The position numbers were made by a program, and so were the translations under genes. A model generated the notes under the pieces. It was given only the letters and a program-made list of their open reading frames with translations. It did no database searches and had not been told where the DNA came from. A stretch of 35,138 bases of DNA from the NCBI GenBank assembly GCA_016202305.1, contig JACQPB010000042.1, positions 1 through 35,138 on the forward strand. The letters are read 5' to 3'. This document shows, in pieces, positions 14,729 to 21,940 of this stretch (position 1 is its first letter; every line of letters begins with the position of its first letter). Source of the DNA: Candidatus Iainarchaeum sp. Its GTDB lineage: Archaea > Iainarchaeota > Iainarchaeia > Iainarchaeales > Iainarchaeaceae.

Positions 14729-15712
14729 TCATGTTCTAAGCAATTTTACCGTTCGGTGGTTTATGGCAATGGTATTGCCATTCTTAGTAACTATTTCTGC
14801 TTCCTCGAGCTTTGCGGTTAGTTTGAGAACCCTTTCTTGTGTAATGCCATAAATTTGTGAAATTATTCTCTGGCTAACTTGCATTGAGGGGGCTGCAACT
14901 ATCCCGTCCACTATGCCTTTAGCAATTAATGCATCGGCAGAATTACCATTCCACCCAATCAAATCAACAGCTTTCTTTAAACTTTGCCCGAGTTCTGCCT
15001 TTTTGCCCAAGTTAAGGTTACGCAGCCTCTCCATATTTCTTTGTTCCTCTTCCACTCTCAATTTCCTCACTTGTTCCCTTGCCTCGGCGTAAAGCTCCCT
15101 TACCGTCTGCCTCTTCATTCTTCTGAACCTATCTGCAGTTTCTTCTCCCTCTTCAGGGGGCCTTATTTGGCTTGGGCTATTATTTGCCCTCCTTACTGTC
15201 ATTTCTCTCACTTCAAATACTGTTGCAATCATCTGCTTGGAATACCGGAATGAGCCATCCGGATTCTTTATGGCGAGAATTTTCCTTATGAGCGGTCGCT
15301 CTTCATGGGTCTTGGCTTGCGACCTCAAACTGGCCTCGAGCTCATGCCTGGTTCTTTCGTGAAGATGCCGTGTGTCCCACATCTGGCCTGTCGAAAAGCT
15401 GACTCCCACCCTCCTTGCGGCTGATGCAATGGATGACCCAGACCTTCTGAATTCCAGGTATTTTGCAACCAATTCAGGCTCTTTTGATGCCAGGGCTTTT
15501 GTTTTGGGAACGGTGAGGCCTACTTCCCCCGCTATTTTATTTATGAGGCGCGGATATGTCCCAGGAACTTCTCTTGCTATATCTGTGGCGCCATGGGTGC
15601 CTTTGTCCGCGAGCTCAAGAACTCTTGCAAAACTATTTAGCGGAAGCGACTTTTTCAATTTATTTTTTGCAAGAAATTGTATATGCAATATTCTTGTACT
15701 ATTCGGATTCAT
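14729..15712 (-). CDS. Multi-HTH DNA-binding-like protein, unrecognised
   Basis: 327 residues; I do not recognise a family. Three helix-turn-helix-like segments can be seen: GATDIAREVPGTYPRLINKI (about 40-60), SSIASAARRVGVSFSTGQMW (about 93-112) and, near the C-terminus, VSQRIISQIYGITQERVLKL (about 280-300). A charged coiled-coil stretch rich in Arg/Glu (about 195-240) links them. The arrangement suggests a sequence-specific DNA binder, possibly a regulator or a recombination accessory protein. Codon use is more AT-rich than in the flanking fbp and Lrp genes. An AT-rich box AGTTTAATATT (about 15740-15750) inside the end of the upstream gene is roughly 33 nt before ATG 15712. Confidence 0.5.
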   Translation of the reverse strand: MNPNSTRILHIQFLAKNKLKKSLPLNSFARVLELADKGTHGATDIAREVPGTYPRLINKIAGEVGLTVPKTKALASKEPELVAKYLEFRRSGSSIASAARRVGVSFSTGQMWDTRHLHERTRHELEASLRSQAKTHEERPLIRKILAIKNPDGSFRYSKQMIATVFEVREMTVRRANNSPSQIRPPEEGEETADRFRRMKRQTVRELYAEAREQVRKLRVEEEQRNMERLRNLNLGKKAELGQSLKKAVDLIGWNGNSADALIAKGIVDGIVAAPSMQVSQRIISQIYGITQERVLKLTAKLEEAEIVTKNGNTIAINHRTVKLLRT

Positions 15713-15741
15713 GTAATATAATGACTGATTTAGGGCGAATA

Positions 15742-16728
15742 TTAAACTTTCTCCATCCGGTAAGGGAACCAGTTGATTGAGTGCTCCTGCATCGTGAAGA
15801 TGTCCTCGTTTGTTATGTCATGTGAGAACCTTTCCTTCACCTGACCGAGGATTTTGCGCAGTTCCTTCATGTCCCTTACCGCGAATTCCACCGCGAGGTC
15901 ATATTTTCCCAGCGTTATTGTTGCGAATGTCGATTTCGGGTTTTGCGCCACGAATCCAATCAGCTTGCCGGTCACGGAGTGGTCCTTTAGGGTGAAGTCC
16001 ACCTGCACCAACTGCGCGCCGAACCTCTCGAAGTCCACGTCAAGCACATTGGCCCCCAATATTCCGGCCTTCAGCAGCTTCCTTATCCTGTATTTTACCA
16101 CGTTCGTCTCCGTGCCTGTGATTTTTGCGAGTTCGATTAGGGGAATGCGGGAGTTCTTCGCAAGGTTTGCGATTATCTGGTAATCAACCTCATCAATGTC
16201 CGGCTCTTTTATCTCTTCGGGGTATTTTGTGTCCATCAGTTCGGCTTCGCCTTCGAAGAAGAACCTGAAGTTGAACCTGTGCGTGGACGTCAGAGTAAGT
16301 ATTTCCTGCTCGAGTATGTACTCGCCGAATTTTTCCCTGAACGGGACGAGGAAGCTGTATAGGTCGTGGAAGTTTTTCGAGAGCAGCAGGAATGTGAGGT
16401 CATACCTCCCCTCAAGGCTTGCAAAGTATGCTGTTGACTTGTAGCCGCTTATGAATTTTACAATGTCCGCATCGATTTGTGGGGTTGTGCGGTGGAACTT
16501 GTAGAATAACTTGTAGTAGAACCTGTTCAGGGCCGAGGTGTGGATGGTAGTCAGGAAGTTCTTGATGTATCCTTCCTTGACAAGCCGCTTGACCCGGAAC
16601 GCGGCGGTTTCTTTTGAGATGCGCACGCGCTTGCCGAGTTCCTTGAACGTCATCCTGCTGTTGCGGTCAAGCTCGTAGAGTATTTTGCGGTCCTGCAAAT
16701 CAATGGCATTTTCCATCGCTTTTTCCAT
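15742..16728 (-). CDS. Tandem Lrp/AsnC-type regulator (two HTH-RAM units in one chain)
   Basis: 328 residues from ATG 16728, about twice the normal Lrp length. Unit 1 has the winged HTH IDLQDRKILYELDRNSRMTF with ETAAFRVKRLVKEGYIKN (about 8-58) and a RAM-like domain with LEGRYDLTFLLLS. Unit 2 repeats the pattern: IDEVDYQIIANLAKNSRIP, ETNVVKYRIRKLLKAGIL, then a RAM-like domain with TLGKYDLAVEF. Two-headed archaeal Lrp proteins of this kind exist, but their ligands are mostly unknown. Starting at 16845 would add 39 residues containing an AT-rich promoter; TTTATATTAT (16751-16760) is about 27 nt before ATG 16728. It is divergent from the membrane cassette at 16846. Confidence 0.82.
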   Translation of the reverse strand: MEKAMENAIDLQDRKILYELDRNSRMTFKELGKRVRISKETAAFRVKRLVKEGYIKNFLTTIHTSALNRFYYKLFYKFHRTTPQIDADIVKFISGYKSTAYFASLEGRYDLTFLLLSKNFHDLYSFLVPFREKFGEYILEQEILTLTSTHRFNFRFFFEGEAELMDTKYPEEIKEPDIDEVDYQIIANLAKNSRIPLIELAKITGTETNVVKYRIRKLLKAGILGANVLDVDFERFGAQLVQVDFTLKDHSVTGKLIGFVAQNPKSTFATITLGKYDLAVEFAVRDMKELRKILGQVKERFSHDITNEDIFTMQEHSINWFPYRMEKV

Positions 16729-16845
16729 ATTAATACTATATGAAATTAATAATATAAATTTTTGCATTTTGCGTAAAAAATTATCAAAATACATTATATT
16801 ATTGAAAAGCACTAATTTACTTTGTAACGTTAAAACGGTGTCCAT

Positions 16846-17208
16846 ATGCTTTTTTTTGATGCGCTCAGTGCTCTATTCTCCGTTGATATTGGATATTTTG
16901 TGGATATAGTGCTGGGCAACATATTCTGGGCTTTCGCTTTCTATGCGACTATCCACATGCTTGTAGGAGGGAAGGATGTCCCTTTCCACTTCGTGATTTT
17001 TGCAGGATATGCGTGGATTTTCCTAGACTTCAATTCAATCACCGGGATTTCATTGCATGGGGCGTTCGGCTTCTTCCTTTGGATTGTTTTGAGGGTGTCC
17101 CTGGCCTCTTTCTCGAAAGGGGTTCCTTTCCTTGAAAGGAATTTCACGGCAATATGGGGCGCTCTCTCTTACGCTATTCTGATATTCATGACTTTCTTTT
17201 GGGGATGA
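16846..17208 (+). CDS. Small polytopic membrane protein, cassette copy 1 (first gene)
   Basis: 120 residues with about four hydrophobic spans (near 17-40, 45-62, 70-88 and 100-119). No known family. It is a paralogue of the 120-residue protein at 21394-21756: same length, same span spacing, and shared features such as the FV-x5-FWAF/LLWVF first span, FHFVIFAGYAWIFLDF versus VFVAVYLFATFDF, and a charged loop before the last span. GGTG at 16837-16840, 5 nt before the ATG, serves as ribosome binding site. The next gene starts 1 nt after the stop. The function is unknown; a two-component membrane complex with the following small protein is a guess from the conserved pairing. Confidence 0.65.
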   Translation: MLFFDALSALFSVDIGYFVDIVLGNIFWAFAFYATIHMLVGGKDVPFHFVIFAGYAWIFLDFNSITGISLHGAFGFFLWIVLRVSLASFSKGVPFLERNFTAIWGALSYAILIFMTFFWG

Positions 17209-17209
17209 A

Positions 17210-17398
17210 ATGGGTTACTTCGGGCTGGCTGTGAAAGGGCTGTGGTGCGGGGCAATATTTACCTTTATTGCAGTATTCTTGGATTCGGTTTTTCCCGGGC
17301 GCTTGGCCGAGATGGCGCTTTCGGATTTAGGGGTGCTGGTAATCCTCATTCTCCTGGTTTTTGAGATGCTCTTGGGCTATGCAGAGCCGCCGAAATGA
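17210..17398 (+). CDS. Tiny membrane protein, cassette copy 1 (second gene)
   Basis: 62 residues, two predicted spans (about 5-25 and 38-55) with a short loop VFPGRLAEMALSD. The corresponding position in the second cassette is taken by the 51-residue protein at 21767-21922, also two spans and ending in a similar F-E-x-LLG / FLEIFGN segment. It starts 1 nt after the stop of the first cassette gene, with GGGG 5 nt upstream as a weak ribosome site. No function can be assigned. Confidence 0.6.
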   Translation: MGYFGLAVKGLWCGAIFTFIAVFLDSVFPGRLAEMALSDLGVLVILILLVFEMLLGYAEPPK

Positions 17399-17497
17399 AA
17401 ACCTTTCGGCCATTTGAAAAACTTCCTCCGCTTTATCCGTTGGGAAGTCTACATGGATATTTTCCGCGCTTATTCCCTCCAATTTTTCAGGGTTTTC

Positions 17498-17608
17498 TCA
17501 AAAACACTCATAGCAGGCATGCTTTTCCGAGTTTAGCATATTTTCCGGGCACTCGATTTCTTTTCCGCAGAAATCGCATTTCACGTTTACAATGTTTTCG
17601 CCGTCCAT
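17498..17608 (-). CDS. 36-residue zinc-ribbon microprotein
   Basis: A 37-codon frame starts at ATG 17608, 1 nt after the TGA of the aldolase gene (17610-17612), and ends at TGA 17498-17500. It encodes MDGENIVNVKCDFCGKEIEC followed by PENMLNSEKHACYECF. The Cys11-x2-Cys14 and Cys32-x2-Cys35 pairs with a conserved-looking Gly after the first form a minimal treble-clef/zinc-ribbon pattern; Cys20 is extra. The coupling to the aldolase stop and the coherent Cys pairs argue that it is a real gene despite its size. It could bind nucleic acid or protein. The opposite-strand frame over this stretch (17395-17652) has no such signs and is rejected. Confidence 0.6.
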   Translation of the reverse strand: MDGENIVNVKCDFCGKEIECPENMLNSEKHACYECF

Positions 17609-17609
17609 G

Positions 17610-18518
17610 TCAATCCCTTTCCCCGTTCCACAAATCAACCAGCGTCTTGTAATTCTCCGCGACCTGCCTTGCCGCCTGCTCGCGCGTGAGCCTCTTCTCG
17701 TGCAGCGCCTTCATTGGCTCCCAGAAAACCGTTCTGCCGACAGCGAACCCTATGATGCCATTCACTTTCGCCCCAACCTTGAGCCATTCCTTGACCTTCT
17801 CAGGGTCCTCCCCGCGGCCGAGCGTTATGATTCCGGCCCTGCGCCCGCCCTCATGCGCCTGCCTGACCAGCGCTTTCGAGTCCTCTATCCTGTCCACGCC
17901 TTCGAGCTTCCAGATGTCCGGCTCGACGCCCGCCTTTTGTATTTCTTCCATGGCGCGGACCATAAGCATCGGCCTCATGTTGCGGTCATATCTTCCCTTA
18001 TCGCCGCCCACAACCTCGAGCTGCCTTGAGGTCGCTGGAACAAGAAGCTCGAACATGAACTTCTTGCCTGTTTCGTGCGCAAAATCGGAAATACTCTTGA
18101 GCCTGCCAAGCTGCCTCTCGTTCAACGCGCTGTCGCCTTCAGGATTGTAGCGCACCAGCACCTTCACTATCGCGGGGTCGATTTTTTTTATGTGCTCCTT
18201 GTAGTCGGAGTGCTCGAAGTCAAACTCGTCCTGGCCGCTCTTCTCGGTCGGCATCGCGGTAATGAACCCTTTCGCCTTCGCGTCCTTGAGGATTTTCGCG
18301 CCGAACTCCTCGTCAACAAGGACGGCGGCGCCGTCCTTCGGCACGCCGAGCTTCACGCTTTCAAGGAATCCATCGTATACCATTTCCTTCAATGAGGCAT
18401 ACTCCCGTGCCTCGGCCTCTGTCGGTTTCCTTCCCTCTATGCCGAAAAGCTTCTTGAGCAGCGAGCCCCTGTGGTCGAACGGCAGCACAAGCAAATCGTT
18501 CTCGTAACCAATCTCCAT
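17610..18518 (-). CDS. IolC C-terminal-like (DUF2090) class I aldolase
   Basis: 302 residues from ATG 18518. The protein is a stand-alone TIM-barrel of the DUF2090 / tagatose-bisphosphate-aldolase type. It has LLVLPFDHRGS near the start (Asp15, Arg17 for phosphate binding), VKVLVRYNP (Lys119), FMFELLVP (about 154-161), WKLEGVD with probable Schiff-base Lys204, TLGRG and the C-terminal VGRTVFWEPM segment. The family cleaves deoxy-ketogluconate-6-phosphate or ketose bisphosphates; with fbp nearby a role in hexose-phosphate metabolism is plausible, but the substrate is not determined. A TTG-initiated longer frame (to 18590) contains the TATA-like box TATATAAGG (18564-18572), so 18518 is preferred; GAGGT upstream serves as SD. 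Confidence 0.8.
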   Translation of the reverse strand: MEIGYENDLLVLPFDHRGSLLKKLFGIEGRKPTEAEAREYASLKEMVYDGFLESVKLGVPKDGAAVLVDEEFGAKILKDAKAKGFITAMPTEKSGQDEFDFEHSDYKEHIKKIDPAIVKVLVRYNPEGDSALNERQLGRLKSISDFAHETGKKFMFELLVPATSRQLEVVGGDKGRYDRNMRPMLMVRAMEEIQKAGVEPDIWKLEGVDRIEDSKALVRQAHEGGRRAGIITLGRGEDPEKVKEWLKVGAKVNGIIGFAVGRTVFWEPMKALHEKRLTREQAARQVAENYKTLVDLWNGERD

Positions 18519-18563
18519 GTCAACAACCTCTGACTGGCCCCTGATTGGAATTGGCAGGAACTC

Positions 18564-18572
18564 CTTATATAT
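18564..18572 (-). promoter_or_regulatory. TATA box of the aldolase/zinc-ribbon operon
   Basis: TATATAAGG on the minus strand predicts transcription from about 18543. That leaves a leader of about 25 nt with a GAGGT ribosome site before ATG 18518. Confidence 0.5.
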
Positions 18573-18649
18573 CGAACCGCGCAAACCCAACCTTTAAAAC
18601 AATTTATGGACAGTCTCGCCGTTGCGGCCTCTCGATGGGCGTGCATAGT

Positions 18650-19738
18650 TCATTTTGCCGTTATTGCGTATATGCCGTCGTCGCCTTTTTTCGGGTTTCC
18701 CCTGCCGTCCGTGTTGTTGGTGGCGAAGTAGAGCCTGCCGTCGGGCCCTTCCTGTATGTCGCGGATTCTTCCGTATCCGTCGAGGAGTTTTTCATCCTTC
18801 ACGAGTTTTCCGCCTTCGATGTATGCTGCCCTGATTTGCTCTCCGCGCAGGCCGGCGTATACAAATGCGTTTTTCAGTTGCTGCTTGCCGCCTGAATAGA
18901 ATGCCGCGCCGCTAGGCGCCATTGTCCATTCGCCGAAGCAGACTATCGCCTCGGAAAACCCTTTTTCCGTATTTGCTTCGCCGCAGAGTTTTTCCGGCCA
19001 CCCGTAGTTGGCGCCTTTCTCTATTATGTTGACCTCGTCATTCTTGCTTGGCCCGTGCTCCGTAGACACGAGCGTGCCGCTTTGGGGGTGCCAGTCGAAT
19101 CCCTGGGGGTTCCTGTGCCCGTATGAATAAACGTAGTTTCCGAATGGGTTGTCGCCCGGCATCGAGCCGTCCTTGTTGAGGCGGAGCATTTTCCCCGCAA
19201 GCGAGTTCTTGTCCTGCGAGCTTTCCGGGTTTCCGGAGTCTCCTGTGGAGGCGTAGAGTTTTCCGTCGGGGCCGAAGCCGAGCCTTCCGCCATCGTGGTA
19301 AACGTTTCCGGGTATGCCTTCCAGCAGGGTTGTTTCGTTTTCAAGGGAATCGTTTTTCAGCGCGAACCTCGAAATCCTGTTCAGCAGGGCGCTGTTTTCG
19401 GTGTAGGTGTAGTAAAGGTAAATGTATCCGTTTTCCGCGAATTCCGGGTCGACCGCGATTCCCTGGAGGCCGCTCTCCCCGAGGTGCACCACCCCTTTGA
19501 TTTCATGGGCGGAGCCGTTTTCAAGCACTTTTACCCTTCCGGGCCGCTCGGTAAAAATCATCCTGCCGTCAGGCAGGAAGCCTATTGCCCAGGGTATTTC
19601 CAGGTTTTCCGCTATCCTCTCGACAACAATTCCATGGTTTTGCGGGGAATCTTCGCTCTTGGGGCTGTCCGGCTCGAACGGAATGCTGCAGCCGGAAACC
19701 GCAACCAGGATGAAAATGGCAAGGGCGTTTTTGTACAT
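18650..19738 (-). CDS. PQQ-dependent aldose dehydrogenase-like lipoprotein (GSDH family)
   Basis: 362 residues. A short hydrophobic signal (MYKNALAIFILVAVSGCS) has a lipobox-like V-S-G-C, so the protein is probably exported and lipid-anchored. The rest is a six-bladed beta-propeller of the soluble glucose/sorbosone dehydrogenase family: NLEIPWAIGFLPDGR, ERPGRV, GLQGIAVDPEFAENGYIYLYYT, HDGGRLGFGPDGKLYASTGD (catalytic His with PQQ/calcium region), AGKMLRLNKDG, SYGHRNPQGFDW, STEHGPSKNDEVN, GANYGWP and a final GRIRDIQEGPDGRLYF. Homologues in archaea oxidise aldoses at C1 with PQQ. No PQQ synthesis genes are in this window. The TATA-like box TTTTAAAGC (19763-19771) is about 28 nt before ATG 19738, so the transcript is leaderless. 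Confidence 0.87.
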   Translation of the reverse strand: MYKNALAIFILVAVSGCSIPFEPDSPKSEDSPQNHGIVVERIAENLEIPWAIGFLPDGRMIFTERPGRVKVLENGSAHEIKGVVHLGESGLQGIAVDPEFAENGYIYLYYTYTENSALLNRISRFALKNDSLENETTLLEGIPGNVYHDGGRLGFGPDGKLYASTGDSGNPESSQDKNSLAGKMLRLNKDGSMPGDNPFGNYVYSYGHRNPQGFDWHPQSGTLVSTEHGPSKNDEVNIIEKGANYGWPEKLCGEANTEKGFSEAIVCFGEWTMAPSGAAFYSGGKQQLKNAFVYAGLRGEQIRAAYIEGGKLVKDEKLLDGYGRIRDIQEGPDGRLYFATNNTDGRGNPKKGDDGIYAITAK

Positions 19739-19864
19739 ACCCTAAACCCTGCATTGATGTCGCTTTAAAACGCTTGCTTTTTTGGAGGTTGCCGGGAAAC
19801 AGCGTATCGTGAAGTGGCCGCAGGGCAATTCATTAATTAAGTGTTATTTTGCATGGGTTATTTG

Positions 19865-20548
19865 ATGCTAGGCATACTTTTCTCCGGCGGCAAGGACTCG
19901 GTCTTCACGGCTTATTACTATCTGGAGCAGGGCTGGGACGTGAAATGCCTCATTTCCCTGCGCTCGAAAAATCCGGATAGCTGGATGTTCCACACTCCGG
20001 CCATTGAAATGACGCAATTGCAGTCAGAGGCCCTCGGAATACCCATTGTTTCTGTCGAAACAGGCGGCGAGAAAGAGGAGGAGCTCAGGGACCTTGAAGA
20101 GGCATTGAAAATCGCGAAGGAAAAGCACGGAATCCGCGCAGTCGCGGTAGGCGCCCTCCTTTCCGATTACCAGCACGAGCGCGTCAACAGGGTTTGCCAC
20201 TCTCTTGGCCTGAAGTGCTTTGCTCCTCTCTGGCACAAAGACCAGGGGCGTCTCCTCCGGGAAATAATTTCGCTGGGCTTTGATGTCAGGCTTGTGGGGA
20301 TTGCGGCGCATGGCCTCGACGAAAGTTTTTTGGGGGCGCGGATAGACCGCGGAGTTTTGGCCAGGTTCATGGAATTGCACGGGAAGTATGGTTTCCATGT
20401 CGGCGGCGAGGGAGGCGAGTACGAGAGCCTTGTGGCGGACTGCCCGGTTTTCAGGAAGAGAATCGAACTGCTCGAAACGGAAAAGTTGATGGGCGGAGAT
20501 GATGCCGGCAGGCTTGAAATACGGGTGGCGCGCCTCGCCCCGAAGTGA
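19865..20548 (+). CDS. dph6: Diphthine-ammonia ligase (Dph6-type PP-loop ATPase)
   Basis: 227 residues from ATG 19865. It catalyses the last step of diphthamide synthesis on elongation factor 2, amidating diphthine with ATP and ammonia. The PP-loop is at the start (LFSGGKDS). Further family motifs are VAVGALLSDYQHERVN, LKCFAPLWHKDQGRLLREII, GIAAHGLDESFLG and the C-terminal GGEGGEYESLVADCP. Upstream in-frame GTG 19841 and ATG 19853 are less likely: the box TTAATTAA (19833-19840) is about 28 nt from ATG 19865, and homologues begin with the PP-loop strand. It is convergent with the TrmB-like gene (3 nt gap). It is one more ammonia-consuming ligase in an amide-rich region, though this is probably coincidence. 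Confidence 0.88.
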   Translation: MLGILFSGGKDSVFTAYYYLEQGWDVKCLISLRSKNPDSWMFHTPAIEMTQLQSEALGIPIVSVETGGEKEEELRDLEEALKIAKEKHGIRAVAVGALLSDYQHERVNRVCHSLGLKCFAPLWHKDQGRLLREIISLGFDVRLVGIAAHGLDESFLGARIDRGVLARFMELHGKYGFHVGGEGGEYESLVADCPVFRKRIELLETEKLMGGDDAGRLEIRVARLAPK

Positions 20549-20551
20549 CGG

Positions 20552-21274
20552 TCATTCCTTCGCCCTCTGCCAGAGCAACTGGAAGTATTTTTCGTATGAG
20601 TCGGCCAGGGGCCTGTCCCGTACGAGTATGCCGGTAGGTTTTTCCGTCCAAAGAAGTATGCCTACCGTGTCGTTCCTGATTATTGTCTCGGTGAGCGGCT
20701 CCACGCCTGCATCCAGGAACCTCAGGTCGCGCTTGGGGTACGTGACCTTTTCTGTCCATCCGCGGAGAGACTCATTGAATATGAGCTTTGCCCATATCCC
20801 TTTCCTGGCCCTCTTCCTGTGGTAATCTGCCCAAAATGCTTCGCCCATCATCACGGATTCCACGGGCGAGCCTATTGTATGGTGCTCCATGCCGCCGGCT
20901 CCGAGGAGCTCATAAAGTATCTGCCGCATGCCCTTTACGCCCCTGTAAGTCTCCACTCCAGCCTTTGTTTCCGCGCTCTCCCGCCTGAGGAGGAGCTCTG
21001 GCAGCAGCCTTTCGAGCCTGTCCTTCTTTTCCCCTATGTAATCCAGCAGATGCTTGGGGTTCGAGGCCTGGTAATGCGTCCTCTTGCCCTCCATGTAATA
21101 TGACGCGAAACCCTTGTCCAGGAGCCTGTGAAGCGTCATGTGGACTACGGAATTCTGCAGGCCCGTGCGGTCAATAAGCGGCCCGGCAGTGGTGCTCCCG
21201 AGCTCCAGCAGCGCGATATAAACCTTTATTTCCGCGTTCGTGAGGCCTATGTCCTCGAGTATCTGCGTGTCCAT
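20552..21274 (-). CDS. TrmB-family transcriptional regulator
   Basis: 240 residues. The winged HTH at about 1-80 (ILEDIGLTNAEIKVYIALLE, then NSVVHMTLHRLLDKGF) is typical of TrmB proteins. The rest has the PLD-like effector-binding fold seen in the family (YRGVKGMRQILYELL, WADYHRKRARKGI, a DTVGILLWTEKPTGILVRD segment). TrmB proteins sense sugars or other metabolites and control transport and sugar metabolism. TTTATAAGG (21297-21305) is centred about 27 nt before ATG 21274, giving a leaderless mRNA. A 24-bp imperfect palindrome (21311-21334) lies between this promoter and that of the divergent membrane cassette and is a natural candidate operator. Confidence 0.85.
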   Translation of the reverse strand: MDTQILEDIGLTNAEIKVYIALLELGSTTAGPLIDRTGLQNSVVHMTLHRLLDKGFASYYMEGKRTHYQASNPKHLLDYIGEKKDRLERLLPELLLRRESAETKAGVETYRGVKGMRQILYELLGAGGMEHHTIGSPVESVMMGEAFWADYHRKRARKGIWAKLIFNESLRGWTEKVTYPKRDLRFLDAGVEPLTETIIRNDTVGILLWTEKPTGILVRDRPLADSYEKYFQLLWQRAKE

Positions 21275-21310
21275 GCAAGTACGGCTGCAGAACTCCTTAT
21301 AAATGCATTT

Positions 21311-21334
21311 TTATCCTCCATTTTTGGAGAATAA
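21311..21334. promoter_or_regulatory. Palindromic candidate operator between TrmB-like gene and membrane cassette
   Basis: TTATCCTCCA (21311-21320) and TGGAGAATAA (21325-21334) match as inverted repeats with one mismatch around TTTT. It sits between the TATA boxes of the two divergent transcripts (21297-21305 on minus; about 21338-21346 on plus). It could serve the TrmB-like protein for both. Confidence 0.5.
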
Positions 21335-21393
21335 TTGAATAAATACACGGCTTGCGCCAATTTGTATGGTGAAGGGGCCTTTAGGTGTGATGT

Positions 21394-21756
21394 ATGCTTG
21401 CTGATGTGCTTTCGCATGTTATTGCGCTCGATGTGCAGTGGCTCGTCCCTTTCGTAATGGACAATCTCCTGTGGGTGTTCCTGTTCGCCTGCCTTGCGCA
21501 TTTCATTTATGGGAAGGGGCTGGTGATAGGCACGGTTTTTGTGGCAGTTTACCTTTTCGCGACATTCGATTTTGCGGGTGCGCTCGGCTGGGTGTTCAGG
21601 AAGGGCTTCTTCTGGGCTCCTATACTGGGTTTTCTTGCACTGGCTTCATATGACGCCTTTTTTGGCAGGCAGGGCCTCAAGTCATTCAAGAGGCCATGGT
21701 TTGCAAGTGCCGTATTCTACCTGGGCCTGTTCTTCATAAACGTGATTCTGCCGTGA
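21394..21756 (+). CDS. Small polytopic membrane protein, cassette copy 2 (first gene)
   Basis: 120 residues, about four spans (near 17-40, 46-63, 70-90 and 102-119), a paralogue of the protein at 16846-17208 by length, span placement and local similarity. AGGTG (21383-21387) lies 6 nt before the ATG, and a TATA-like GAATAAATAC near 21337-21346 would start the mRNA about 25 nt upstream. It is divergent from the TrmB-like regulator, as copy 1 is divergent from the tandem-Lrp regulator. The function is unknown. Confidence 0.65.
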   Translation: MLADVLSHVIALDVQWLVPFVMDNLLWVFLFACLAHFIYGKGLVIGTVFVAVYLFATFDFAGALGWVFRKGFFWAPILGFLALASYDAFFGRQGLKSFKRPWFASAVFYLGLFFINVILP

Positions 21757-21766
21757 GGTGTCCGCC

Positions 21767-21922
21767 ATGCTGCTGAGGAGTTTCGTGGAAGCCGCTATGC
21801 TGTCAATGGTATTGATTTTGGCAGGCATCGCTTTCGGGGCGAATGACATGGTTTTTTCGCCCATGGGCTTTGGAGCGATTCTTGTCACTTTTTTCCTCGA
21901 GATTTTCGGGAACAGGTGGTGA
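21767..21922 (+). CDS. Tiny membrane protein, cassette copy 2 (second gene)
   Basis: 51 residues beginning MLLRSFVEAAMLSMVLIL and ending FLEIFGNRW. Two spans (about 6-25 and 33-48) flank a short loop with Asp27. The SD GAGGTG (21755-21760) is 6 nt upstream and overlaps the stop of the first cassette gene, so translation is coupled. It is the positional and structural counterpart of the 62-residue protein at 17210-17398. The next gene is convergent, ending at 21941. Confidence 0.6.
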   Translation: MLLRSFVEAAMLSMVLILAGIAFGANDMVFSPMGFGAILVTFFLEIFGNRW

Positions 21923-21940
21923 TTCCATGCGTTTGCCGCG

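Noticed and set aside
17395-17652. 85-codon plus-strand frame starting at an ATGA overlap with the tiny membrane gene
   Set aside because: The overlap looked like coupling, but the product has no coherent pattern and lies opposite the better-supported zinc-ribbon microprotein.
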